Below, one piece after another: positions 6,935 to 13,175 of a stretch of 13,175 nt of DNA. A model generated the notes under the pieces. It had not been told where the DNA came from and made no database searches. It saw only the letters and a list, made by a program, of their open reading frames with translations. Positions within the stretch are counted from its first letter, which is position 1, and every line of letters begins with the position of its first letter. The DNA is taken from the NCBI GenBank assembly GCA_002319815.1, contig DCFR01000030.1, positions 5,616 through 18,790 of the forward strand, in the 5' to 3' direction. Position numbers and translations under genes: made by a program. The stretch comes from Megamonas sp. UBA1799. Lineage in GTDB: Bacteria > Bacillota > Negativicutes > Selenomonadales > Selenomonadaceae.

Positions 6935-8152
6935 GTGATTTTGAAGCGTGACTTGTATTTAAAACGGTTACACAAGCAAAAAGACAAGGACTTAGTGAAG
7001 ATTATCACCGGAGTTCGGCGTTGTGGCAAGTCCACGCTGCTTTTTGACTTGTATTATCAGAGGTTGCTTGATGATGGGGTGCCAGCTGACCACATCATCA
7101 GAATTGCTATCGACAATATCAAAAACAAGGAACTGTTGAATCCTATGAATCTCTATGATGAGTTGGCCAAGTTGATGCAGGGAAGCGGCCGTTTTTACGT
7201 GTTCTTGGACGAGATACAGCTAGTAGAGAGCTTCGAGGACACTATTAATGGGATTAAGCGGGACTTTGACTGCGATGTTTACATCACGGGATCAAATTCT
7301 AAGTTCTTGTCTACGGATATCAATACCAAGTTTCGTGGCCGCGGTATAGAGCTTAAAATGTTTCCGTTGAGTTTTAATGAATATTACGGATTCCGGCAAG
7401 GCGATAAGAGAACAGCGTTCAATGAGTATATGATGTATGGCGGCATGCCATATTTGATTCAAGAGTTGGAGCCAATACAGCGAGCAGAATATCTGCGAAC
7501 GATTACGGAGACTGTCTTCACTGATGATATCGTCGAGAGGTATGGTATTCGCAATACGGACGTTCTGCGGGCATTGCTGAGTCTGTTGTGCTCCAGCATC
7601 GGTTCTTATGTATCCAGCCATAAAATTGCGGCGACGCTTAAAAGCAACGGCCGCGCGAGTATTGACCATAAGACGGTTATCAGATATATGGACCATCTAT
7701 GTGATTCGTTTCTGTTTTATCGTGCTGATCGTTATGATATAAAAGGGAAGGCTTACCTCAAAACGCTCTACAAGTACTATGCCGTGGACATTGGGCTGCG
7801 TAATGCGTTTCTAAACTTCCGGCAGATAGAGCCGACGCACACCATTGAGAATATCGTTTACTTGGAACTGTTACACAGGGGCTATATCGTAGATATCGGC
7901 AAGAATGATCAGAAGGAGATTGATTTCGTTGCTAAGAATATGAAGGACACCTATTATATTCAGGTCTCATATACGCTGATAGATGAGAATACGCGCGAGC
8001 GTGAATTGGGTTCTTTCAAGAAATTGGACGATGGTTACAAGAAAATTGTGGTCACTATGGATGATGACCCATTCAATGATTTGGGCAATGGTTACAAGAA
8101 AATCAATATGCTGGACTTCCTGCTGGATGAGGAATCTCTGGAGAAAATTTGA
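6935..8152 (+). CDS. AAA-type ATPase with C-terminal DUF4143 domain
   Basis: A 405-residue protein of the AAA_14/DUF4143 class. Walker A is GVRRCGKST (26-34) and Walker B is FLDEIQ (D92-E93). A sensor-like strand YITGSNSK is near 121-128, and FNEYYGFR and YGGMPYLI are typical family segments. The C-terminal domain has YLELLHRGY, EIDFVA and YIQVSY, arranged like the core of a PD-(D/E)xK nuclease fold, though family members have no settled biochemical role. The start is GTG 6935: there is an in-frame stop at 6926 and the SD is AGGTGA. An ATG at 6928 is in another frame and stops within eight codons. The gene stands alone behind its own promoter and repeat, with about 48% GC in a sampled row, lower than its flanks. 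Such ATPases often occur as variable multi-copy genes. Function unknown. Confidence 0.92.
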   Translation: MILKRDLYLKRLHKQKDKDLVKIITGVRRCGKSTLLFDLYYQRLLDDGVPADHIIRIAIDNIKNKELLNPMNLYDELAKLMQGSGRFYVFLDEIQLVESFEDTINGIKRDFDCDVYITGSNSKFLSTDINTKFRGRGIELKMFPLSFNEYYGFRQGDKRTAFNEYMMYGGMPYLIQELEPIQRAEYLRTITETVFTDDIVERYGIRNTDVLRALLSLLCSSIGSYVSSHKIAATLKSNGRASIDHKTVIRYMDHLCDSFLFYRADRYDIKGKAYLKTLYKYYAVDIGLRNAFLNFRQIEPTHTIENIVYLELLHRGYIVDIGKNDQKEIDFVAKNMKDTYYIQVSYTLIDENTRERELGSFKKLDDGYKKIVVTMDDDPFNDLGNGYKKINMLDFLLDEESLEKI

Positions 8153-8274
8153 GTTTCGAAGGCCGCCATTTCTAAATGGATAAAGCAATTTCGCGATGAA
8201 AGCCAAAACAATTCAAAAGCTAAATTGTAGGTTATACTGTTACAAAAATGCTTGACCAGAACAGTGCTGCGTGG

Positions 8275-8329
8275 ATTAACCAATTCTTAACCAAATCTTG
8301 CCTATTTTTCTTTTGCAGAAGAGTAAAAT
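8275..8329 (+). promoter_or_regulatory. Pho-box-like direct repeats with -10 element upstream of the phosphatase
   Basis: TTAACCAA occurs at 8276-8283 and again at 8287-8294, an exact 11-base period, and a degenerate third unit (CTTGCCTATTT, 8297-8307) keeps the register. This matches the spacing and TTAAC core of PhoP-type binding sites in Bacillus, which are TTAACA-like repeats about 11 bases apart. A -10 box TAAAAT at 8324-8329 has no good -35 box, consistent with activator dependence. The transcript would begin near 8336. Regulation by phosphate is inferred from the repeats plus the downstream gene. Confidence 0.5.
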
Positions 8330-8368
8330 CAACGTATGAGGGATAATGACTGCAATGGAGGGATTTAT

Positions 8369-10096
8369 GTGAGGCAGGAAAAGAGTTTATGGGAGCTTTT
8401 CGGCAATGGGAATCAGGGTGTCAGCCGCCGGTTGTTTTTAAAAACCTGCGGGGCGTCGCTGGCGATTGCCAGTTTGCCAATCAATCTGACAAAAATATTT
8501 GCTGCGGAACCGGCCGCAGCCGCGGCGGCTAATATTACGCTGACCTGGAGTCTGGATCCTAAAACGACGCAGACGATTGCCTGGGCGGCGTCTGGAACAT
8601 CGGGGAAAGGCGTTTTGCAGGTTGTGTCGACGCGTCAGTACCAAAAAAGCGGCTGGCAGAAAGCGATGACTATTGAGGCGGCTCAGGAAGAATTTCCGAC
8701 CAACATGAAAACGCTGCGGGTGTATTATGCAACGGCGGTTTCCTTGCGGCCGGAAACCGGTTATACGTATCGGGTCGGCGATGCGGGGCAGTGGAGCGAG
8801 GCGGCGCAGTTTACGACGCCGACAGAAAAAACGCCGGCTTTTAAATTTCTTGTTTTTGGGGATTCACAAAGCGGTCTGCCAAAAAATCCGGAATACAGGC
8901 CTTGGGGAAAAACGCTTCGCAATGCTTATGCAGCGCATCCCGACGCCGCTTTTTTTATGAATGTCGGCGATCTGGTCGAGATTGGACAGGATTATGCTCA
9001 TTGGCAAAACTGGTATGCGGCGGCTAAGGATGTAATGGAGCAGCTTCCGTGTATGGCGGTTCTCGGCAATCATGAAACGTACGATGTGCCCGAGGAAAAT
9101 CATTCGGTGCTGCCGCTCTACTTCAAAAAACAGCTACGGCTGCCATTTAATGGGCCGGCTGCTTTAAAGGGGCAGGTGTATTCCTTTGATTATGGCGACG
9201 CGCATATTGCGGTGCTCGACAGTCAGGTAGCGGAAGAGCAGGCGTATGTGCCGGATATGCTGGACTTGCAGGCAAAATGGCTGGATGAGGATCTGGCGGG
9301 CAGCCGGCAGGAGTGGAAAATCGTTTTATTCCATAAAACGCCTTATTATAATAAGGCGACGCGGTCGAATGAAGCCGTTAAGGCGGCTTTGACGCCGGTT
9401 CTGGATCGGCAGCATGTTGATCTGGTCATCAACGGTCACGATCATGGGTATTCCCGGACCTATCCGATTTATCAGGATACCTTCATGGACAATCCTTCCA
9501 AGGGCACCGTTTATCTGGTTGCCGGGCGGAGCGGCAACAAGTATTATACGGATTTATCGGCCAAGGTATGGGATGCGTTTTTTCATGATCCGCAGGCGGA
9601 ACCCAATTATGTCGTAGTTACGGTAGCCGGACTGGTTCTGACGATTCAGGGTTATACGCAGAGCGGAACGCTGCTGGACGCATACAGCATTGACAAGCAA
9701 AAGAAGACGGATCAGCCGCCGACGGTTTTGCCGGAGAAGGCGAATCAGACGTTGCTGGTGATCTGGGGCAATGTGCTGCAGACGCCGCTGGCGGCAGTGC
9801 CGCCGCAACGCATTACCGGGGTATGGTATGTACCGCTGCCAAGTTTTTTGGATTTTATTGGCGGGACCTTCACGCTGGACAGTGAAGAAAATATTGTGGC
9901 TGCGTATCAAAAAGTGACGGCGGAGTTCCATGTCGGCGATGCAAACAGTCTGATGAATCAGCAAGACTGCCCGCTGGTTTTTCCACCGGTCATGGTCAAG
10001 GGCACTGTTATGCTTTCGACGGCCGATGTCAAAAAAATCTTTGGCTTTCACAGCCGTTATGACGCCAATTTAAATCTGTTGTTTTTAGTAAAATAA
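8369..10096 (+). CDS. Tat-exported purple-acid-phosphatase-like metallophosphoesterase with C-terminal stalk domain
   Basis: A 575-residue exported enzyme. Residues 19-25 are SRRLFLK, an exact twin-arginine (Tat) motif, followed by a hydrophobic stretch and an Ala-rich region (46-54). Residues about 50-150 resemble the Fn3-like N-terminal domain of purple acid phosphatases. The calcineurin-type catalytic core has D165 (GDSQ), GD at 200-201, GNHE at 233-236, H322 and GHDH at 356-359, giving the full dinuclear metal site. Residues about 460-575 (YVPLPSFLDFIGGTF and a second similar half) look like a copper-amine-oxidase-N-like stalk domain. I prefer GTG 8369, with GGAGGG at 8357-8362 and a 6-base gap. 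The in-frame ATG at 8336 lacks a good SD and coincides with the predicted transcript start. The Tat route suggests metals are loaded in the cytoplasm. Likely role: extracytoplasmic phosphate-ester hydrolysis; substrate unknown. Confidence 0.88.
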   Translation: MRQEKSLWELFGNGNQGVSRRLFLKTCGASLAIASLPINLTKIFAAEPAAAAAANITLTWSLDPKTTQTIAWAASGTSGKGVLQVVSTRQYQKSGWQKAMTIEAAQEEFPTNMKTLRVYYATAVSLRPETGYTYRVGDAGQWSEAAQFTTPTEKTPAFKFLVFGDSQSGLPKNPEYRPWGKTLRNAYAAHPDAAFFMNVGDLVEIGQDYAHWQNWYAAAKDVMEQLPCMAVLGNHETYDVPEENHSVLPLYFKKQLRLPFNGPAALKGQVYSFDYGDAHIAVLDSQVAEEQAYVPDMLDLQAKWLDEDLAGSRQEWKIVLFHKTPYYNKATRSNEAVKAALTPVLDRQHVDLVINGHDHGYSRTYPIYQDTFMDNPSKGTVYLVAGRSGNKYYTDLSAKVWDAFFHDPQAEPNYVVVTVAGLVLTIQGYTQSGTLLDAYSIDKQKKTDQPPTVLPEKANQTLLVIWGNVLQTPLAAVPPQRITGVWYVPLPSFLDFIGGTFTLDSEENIVAAYQKVTAEFHVGDANSLMNQQDCPLVFPPVMVKGTVMLSTADVKKIFGFHSRYDANLNLLFLVK

Positions 10097-10109
10097 AAAC
10101 AAGGGTTGT

Positions 10110-10156
10110 AAACAGCCCCTTTTTCGGCATGTATTGCTGTGAAAGGGGCTGTTTTT
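10110..10156 (+). terminator. Hairpin terminator overlapping the amidase ribosome binding site
   Basis: AAACAGCCCCTTT (10110-10122) pairs perfectly with AAAGGGGCTGTTT (10142-10154). The loop has a further 5-pair inner stem (10125-10129 with 10135-10139), and T residues run to 10156. It sits 14 bases after the phosphatase stop and has the form of an intrinsic terminator. The same right arm contains AAAGGGG, the only good Shine-Dalgarno sequence for the ATG at 10159. Confidence 0.75.
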
Positions 10157-10158
10157 GT

Positions 10159-10698
10159 ATGAAGATTGTCATGAATGGCGGGCATTGTCCGGGCAAGGAT
10201 TCGGGGGCGGTTGGCGCACAGTTGACGGAAGCGGCTGTCTGCCGGCAGGTCATGGAGCAGGCGGCGCTGCTGCTGCGTGATCAGGGATATGAGACGCTGA
10301 CAGTGCAGACAAATGAACTGGCGGATATTGTCGGGGCCAGCGACGGCTATGGGGCTGATTTATTCGTTTCTGTACACTGTAATGCCGCCGGGAATAAGGC
10401 GGCGCGCGGCAGCGAGGTCTATTTTGCCAGTGAGGCCGGCAGGTATTTAGCGGCGTGCATTTGCAGCCGTCTGACGAGGGAACTGGAAACGAACGACCGC
10501 GGCGTTCGCGATGGCAGCCGGCTTTATGTGCTGCGCCATACGGCGGCGGTTGCCGTGCTGGTTGAGCTGGCGTTTATTTCGAACCCGGTTGATGAGGCGC
10601 TGCTTTTAGGGCGGACCAATGCCTTTGCGGCTGCCGTGGTCGGCGGCATTCTGGATTTTCTTCATGGAAAGGAGGCGGAAGAATGGATGAAATGTTAG
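10159..10698 (+). CDS. N-acetylmuramoyl-L-alanine amidase (Amidase_3), signal-less
   Basis: A 179-residue zinc amidase that cleaves the bond between muramic acid and the peptidoglycan stem peptide. The zinc ligands are H9 (in NGGHCPGKDSGAVG), E24 and H73 (SVHCNA), and the catalytic glutamate is E136 (VELAFISNP), so the active site is complete. RGSEVYFAS and NDRGVR are family features. It is a bare catalytic domain with no signal peptide, no membrane segment and no wall-binding repeats, as in phage-type endolysins. ATG 10159 has AAAGGGG at 10142-10148 with a 10-base gap. An in-frame ATG at 10129 would start in the loop of the hairpin and add ten unconserved residues. The 3' end carries the SD and first 16 bases of the YvrJ gene, so the two are co-translated. 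How it reaches the wall is unclear. Confidence 0.9.
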   Translation: MKIVMNGGHCPGKDSGAVGAQLTEAAVCRQVMEQAALLLRDQGYETLTVQTNELADIVGASDGYGADLFVSVHCNAAGNKAARGSEVYFASEAGRYLAACICSRLTRELETNDRGVRDGSRLYVLRHTAAVAVLVELAFISNPVDEALLLGRTNAFAAAVVGGILDFLHGKEAEEWMKC

Positions 10699-10829
10699 GG
10701 TATGCGGCTAATTATGGGTTTCCTATGATCGTTACGGCTTATTTGCTGGTACGGATCGAAAGCAAACTCGGCGCGCTGGATATGAGCATTCAGCAATTGA
10801 CGCGGGCAATTGAACGTAAAACGGCATAA
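10683..10829 (+). CDS. yvrJ: YvrJ-family small membrane protein
   Basis: A 48-residue protein beginning MDEMLGYAANYGFPMIVTAY and continuing LLVRIESKLGALDMSIQQL. This matches the YvrJ family pattern: a short N-terminal region, NYGFP, one membrane helix ending LLVRIE-KL, then a short amphipathic tail. The SD is near perfect (AAAGGAGG, 10668-10675, 7-base gap) and lies inside the amidase gene, which this gene overlaps by 16 bases. YvrJ is named from Bacillus subtilis, where it sits in the sigO-rsoA region, and its function is not settled. The size and topology recall BhlA/UviB holin-like proteins, so a role in releasing the amidase is possible (inference). Confidence 0.85.
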   Translation: MDEMLGYAANYGFPMIVTAYLLVRIESKLGALDMSIQQLTRAIERKTA

Positions 10830-10867
10830 AAAAGCGGCGCTTCTCAGAATGAAGCGCCGTGTTTTTT
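10828..10867. terminator. Bidirectional terminator between yvrJ and the MFS gene
   Basis: CGGCGCTTC (10835-10843) pairs with GAAGCGCCG (10851-10859) around a 7-base loop. Six T residues follow at 10862-10867, and six A residues precede at 10828-10833. It can therefore terminate the amidase-yvrJ transcript on the plus strand and the MFS transcript on the minus strand; the genes converge here with a 39-base gap. Confidence 0.9.
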
Positions 10868-10868
10868 G

Positions 10869-12098
10869 TTAGTGGCTGGCTGCCGGGCATTCCTCCGATG
10901 ATTTCAGGTGATAATGGAGCAACAGGCCGAAGGCAGTCAGGAACAGCAGCGCCGTCAGCCAGAAGATAGCGGTGAGCCCGGCAATCATCGACAGGGCGCC
11001 TGCTGCCAGCGGGCCCAGCACGTTGCCCATGAGAGTCGCGCCGTTAGTAACGCCATACGCGGCGCCGCGCTGGCTCTCGGGGATAAGCCAGGTCACGATG
11101 GTATTGGCGCTGGGGATCATCATGCCGATGCAGAAGCCGTTCAAGGCTCGCAGCAGCGCGAGGCTGACAATGCTGGTAGCCGTAAGCTGTCCGACAAAGC
11201 TGATCGCGCCCAGCAAAGCGGCTGCCGCCAGAATTTGCTGATGGGAGAAGCGGCGGTAGACAAGGCCGCTGGATGCAGATGCCAGTGCGCTGGCAATGCC
11301 GCCAATGGCAATGATGGTGCCGGAAATGCTGGCCAGCGAATCGCTGCCCCGGACAAATTGCTGGATGTAAAGCGGCAGAATCGGACCGATGCTTTGCATG
11401 GCGAACTGGGCGAGAAATAAAATGAGCAGCATGAGCCGCATATCGGCAATCGCCCACAGAGAATGCAGGGTATCCATCACGGAAATGCGGGCCGTTTTGG
11501 CTGTCGGAGTAAAGTGCTCGATGACCGCGGAGCGAATCAGCAGCAGGACGGTAAAACAAAGCAGCCCGAAAATGACAAAAGGAAGCCGGCAGCCGAAGTG
11601 ATCGGCAATCAGACCGCCCAGCATAGGGCCGACGGCGCCGCCGACAATCAGTGCAGTTTGGAACATGCCGACAACAAAAGGAATCTTTTCCTTGGGCGTC
11701 AGACTGATGCCGAGCGCGGTGGCGGAAGCCATAAAGCCGCCGCAAAGTCCCTGAAAAATGCGTAGTCCCAACAGCTGCCAGACGCTGGTGACGAAAGACA
11801 TGGCGATCATGATGCTGCCGAAAACAAAGAGAACTTGTTCTACCAGCCGCTTGCGGCCATAGTGGTCGGCGATGGTTCCCCACCAGGGATTGGAGACGGC
11901 GGCGCAGAACGAGGTAGCGCCCATGAGGATGCCGGCCCAGAGACCAAGGGAGCCGGTATCGGTGACGCCAAGATGCGTTATGTAGAGGGGGAGAAATGAA
12001 ACAACGCCTGTAATCGCGCTCATGCCGATGAACTGGGCCAACCACATCACGGCGAACGTTTTTTTCCAGGCGTTGGAATGAGCTATGCTGTTTTCCAT
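10869..12098 (-). CDS. MFS multidrug exporter, MdtG/TetA-like
   Basis: A 409-residue inner-membrane transporter with about twelve hydrophobic helices, the usual size for 12-helix drug:proton antiporters. Motif A is GTIADHYGRKR (74-84) between helices 2 and 3, motif B is around R113 (RIFQGLCGG), and motif C, characteristic of exporters, is GGAVGPMLGG (153-162). The two halves are separated by a polar loop around residues 195-210. It most resembles the MdtG branch; the substrate is unknown and could be a drug, a dye or a metabolite. The start is the ATG at 12098-12096, with AGAAGGT about 7 bases upstream on the minus strand. It is divergent from a LysR-type gene across 127 bases, so that regulator probably controls it. 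Confidence 0.92.
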   Translation of the reverse strand: MENSIAHSNAWKKTFAVMWLAQFIGMSAITGVVSFLPLYITHLGVTDTGSLGLWAGILMGATSFCAAVSNPWWGTIADHYGRKRLVEQVLFVFGSIMIAMSFVTSVWQLLGLRIFQGLCGGFMASATALGISLTPKEKIPFVVGMFQTALIVGGAVGPMLGGLIADHFGCRLPFVIFGLLCFTVLLLIRSAVIEHFTPTAKTARISVMDTLHSLWAIADMRLMLLILFLAQFAMQSIGPILPLYIQQFVRGSDSLASISGTIIAIGGIASALASASSGLVYRRFSHQQILAAAALLGAISFVGQLTATSIVSLALLRALNGFCIGMMIPSANTIVTWLIPESQRGAAYGVTNGATLMGNVLGPLAAGALSMIAGLTAIFWLTALLFLTAFGLLLHYHLKSSEECPAASH

Positions 12099-12136
12099 AG
12101 GAATACCTTCTTTAAAAATAAAATTTTCCGGAACAA

Positions 12137-12166
12137 TTGTCAGTATAGCATAGAAAGAAGTATAAT
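12137..12166 (+). promoter_or_regulatory. Promoter for the LysR-type gene
   Basis: TTGTCA (12137-12142) and a consensus TATAAT (12161-12166) are 18 bases apart. The predicted start near 12173 gives a leader of about 50 bases that includes both AT-rich dyads at 12181-12213, which would allow autorepression. Confidence 0.6.
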
Positions 12167-12170
12167 AAAA
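12142..12170 (-). promoter_or_regulatory. Candidate promoter for the MFS gene
   Basis: On the minus strand TATACT (12147-12142) is a good -10 box, while the -35 position (12170-12165, TTTTAT) is poor at 17-base spacing. It overlaps the divergent LysR promoter. A weak -35 box fits an activator-dependent promoter. A second TATACT at 12164-12159 is an alternative. Confidence 0.4.
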
Positions 12171-12180
12171 TGTGACTGAA

Positions 12181-12213
12181 TATATATGTAGTATATAAAT
12201 TTATTATATAAAT
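12181..12213. promoter_or_regulatory. Two tandem dyads, candidate LysR-type operator
   Basis: TATATA-N5-TATATA (12181-12197) and ATTTAT-N3-ATAAAT (12199-12213) are both symmetric and contain the T-N11-A core (12183/12195 and 12200/12212). Their centres, about 17 bases apart, fall roughly 54 and 71 bases upstream of the inferred MFS transcript start. AT-rich sequence makes chance dyads common, so this is moderate evidence. Confidence 0.45.
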
Positions 12214-12225
12214 GGAGTGTGCAGG

Positions 12226-13113
12226 ATGGAAATCAAGGATATGCAGGCATTTTATGCGGTAGTAGAAGAAGGGAATATCAGCCATGCGGCGCAGCGGCTG
12301 GATATTGCCCAGCCGGCGTTGAGCCGCCAGATGAAGCGGCTGGAAAACTCGCTGGGCGTGCAGCTGTTTGAGCGCGGCAGCCGGCGCATTCGGCTTACGG
12401 AAGCCGGCAGATTGCTGTATGGGCGGGTAGAGCATATCCTCGGCATGGTAGACGGCACGGTGCGGGAAATCACGGAGATTGGTACCGGTGTGGCGGGGGC
12501 CATCCGGTTGGGAACGGTGACGACTTCGGGCGCGCTGCTTTTGCCGGAGCTGGTCAGCGCATTTCACCGGCGCTTTCCGCAGGTGACGTTTCAGATTTGG
12601 GAAGGGGAAGGGGCGCGGGTGCTGGAACTGCTCGATAATCGGGTGATTGAAATCGGCATTACGCGCACGCAGGTCGATCCCAATGTATTTGAGTCGGTGG
12701 TATTGCCGGAAGAGCCGCTGGTGGTGGTGATGAACCGCAATCACAAAGCCTGCGGTTCTTTGCCGGATAAAGTCAGAATGATGGAACTTAAGGGCGAACC
12801 GCTGATTATTCCGCTGCGCTGGAAGGCGACTTTTGTGGCGCATTGTAAGAAACTTGGCTTTGAACCCGATCTGGTCTGCGTGAGCGACAGCATTGTGCAG
12901 GATGTGCTTTGCGCTAAGCAGGGGCTGGGGCTGGCGCTGCTGCCGGTATCGGCCCGCAGTCTGCTGGCCGACAGCGATTTGATTTACAAGAAACTCGTGG
13001 AACCGGAGATATTGACGCATACGGTTGTGGCCTGGCTGAAAAATCGGGCGCTGTCTTCCAGCAGCCAGCATTTCATCGAACTTTTCCGGGAGATGTTTTT
13101 GAAAAAGGCGTAA
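12226..13113 (+). CDS. LysR-family transcriptional regulator
   Basis: A 295-residue DNA-binding regulator of standard LysR length. Residues 1-60 are the winged helix-turn-helix: MQAFYAVVEEGNISHAAQRL, then QPALSRQMKRLENSLGVQLF, with RLTEAG closing the wing. A linker helix follows, and residues about 90-295 form the periplasmic-binding-protein-like effector domain (GAIRLGTV, EIGITR, QGLGLALLP). The start is ATG 12226 with GGAG at 12214-12217 (8-base gap); an in-frame GTG at 12217 would add three residues. It is divergent from the MFS exporter, the classic LysR arrangement, and probably controls that gene and itself in response to an exporter substrate or related metabolite (inference). The effector cannot be predicted. 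No terminator is visible in the 62 bases that remain. Confidence 0.94.
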   Translation: MEIKDMQAFYAVVEEGNISHAAQRLDIAQPALSRQMKRLENSLGVQLFERGSRRIRLTEAGRLLYGRVEHILGMVDGTVREITEIGTGVAGAIRLGTVTTSGALLLPELVSAFHRRFPQVTFQIWEGEGARVLELLDNRVIEIGITRTQVDPNVFESVVLPEEPLVVVMNRNHKACGSLPDKVRMMELKGEPLIIPLRWKATFVAHCKKLGFEPDLVCVSDSIVQDVLCAKQGLGLALLPVSARSLLADSDLIYKKLVEPEILTHTVVAWLKNRALSSSSQHFIELFREMFLKKA

Positions 13114-13175
13114 AGCTGTAAGGTAATGGGTTGTTGCTACGTTGGCAGGGTGCGTAAAGACAAGGACCTCATCCA
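13114..13175 (+). other. Window end, possible start of another gene
   Basis: An open frame from ATG 13126 runs off the edge and ends RVRKDKDLI. This recalls the KQKDKDLV segment just before the Walker A motif of the ATPase at 6935. The SD (AAGG at 13120-13123) is too close to the ATG, so the start may differ. The stretch is too short to call a gene. Confidence 0.2.

Noticed and set aside
6935..8152. The ATPase as an insertion-sequence transposition ATPase (IstB-like)
   Set aside because: The DUF4143 C-terminal domain and family segments identify it as an AAA_14/DUF4143 protein; there is no adjacent transposase, and target duplications were not seen.
8166..8179. CCATTT/AAATGG palindrome after the ATPase as a terminator
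   Set aside because: The stem is very short with almost no loop, and no T tract follows.
8336..8368. ATG 8336 as the phosphatase start
   Set aside because: It has no good SD and coincides with the predicted transcription start; GTG 8369 has GGAGGG at ideal distance.
9554..10051. 165-codon minus-strand frame opposite the phosphatase 3' end
   Set aside because: It is antisense to conserved coding sequence, rich in Arg and His, and has no ribosome binding site or motif.
11044..12045. 333-codon minus-strand frame within the MFS gene
   Set aside because: It is an alternative frame of the MFS coding sequence, very rich in Arg, His and Cys, without membrane helices or family features.
12112..13071. 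319-codon open frame on the minus strand opposite the LysR gene
   Set aside because: It is fully antisense to a clear LysR gene, has a Gln/Arg/His-rich composition with no recognisable motif, and reflects GC-rich codon structure.

Overview
The window looks like a chromosomal segment of an anaerobic Firmicute with an LPS-type cell surface, most likely a member of the Negativicutes. This is an inference. It rests on Gram-negative-style surface glycan genes (PglC-type sugar transferase, LicD, GDP-fucose genes) lying beside a YvrJ-family protein and a Tat-exported phosphatase that ends in a Firmicutes-style stalk domain. No rRNA, tRNA, CRISPR array, transposase or integrase was seen.

Layout. Bases 1-4656 form a tightly packed plus-strand glycan operon: the 3' part of a DegT/PglE-type aminotransferase, a PglC-like phosphoglycosyl transferase, a GT2 glycosyltransferase, a LicD-family phosphotransferase and a PglK-like ABC flippase. 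After a 147-base gap come gmd and fcl (4804-6776), which turn GDP-mannose into GDP-L-fucose and are closed by a hairpin. The operon appears to make a nucleotide-activated amino sugar, load it on a lipid carrier, extend and phospho-decorate the glycan, and flip it. gmd-fcl would supply a fucose donor, although no fucosyltransferase is recognisable here. GC content is low in the first block (32-42% in sampled rows) and high in gmd-fcl and most later genes (about 57-62%), so the locus looks mosaic.

A solitary AAA/DUF4143 ATPase (6935-8152) follows, under a near-consensus promoter embedded in an inverted repeat. Next is a Tat-exported purple-acid-phosphatase-like enzyme (8369-10096) preceded by 11-base direct repeats resembling a Pho box. 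Then come a compact zinc amidase (10159-10698) and an overlapping 48-residue YvrJ protein (10683-10829), a possible small cell-wall hydrolase/holin-like cassette. The amidase Shine-Dalgarno sequence lies inside a terminator-like hairpin.

The window ends with a divergent pair: an MdtG-like MFS exporter on the minus strand (10869-12098) and a LysR regulator on the plus strand (12226-13113). The spacer between them has overlapping promoters and two AT-rich dyads suited to LysR binding. The last 62 bases hold no complete gene. No wholly new system is proven. The regions most worth follow-up are the Pgl-like/LicD glycan locus, the Pho-type repeats before the phosphatase, the hairpin-occluded amidase start and the operator-like repeat before the ATPase.
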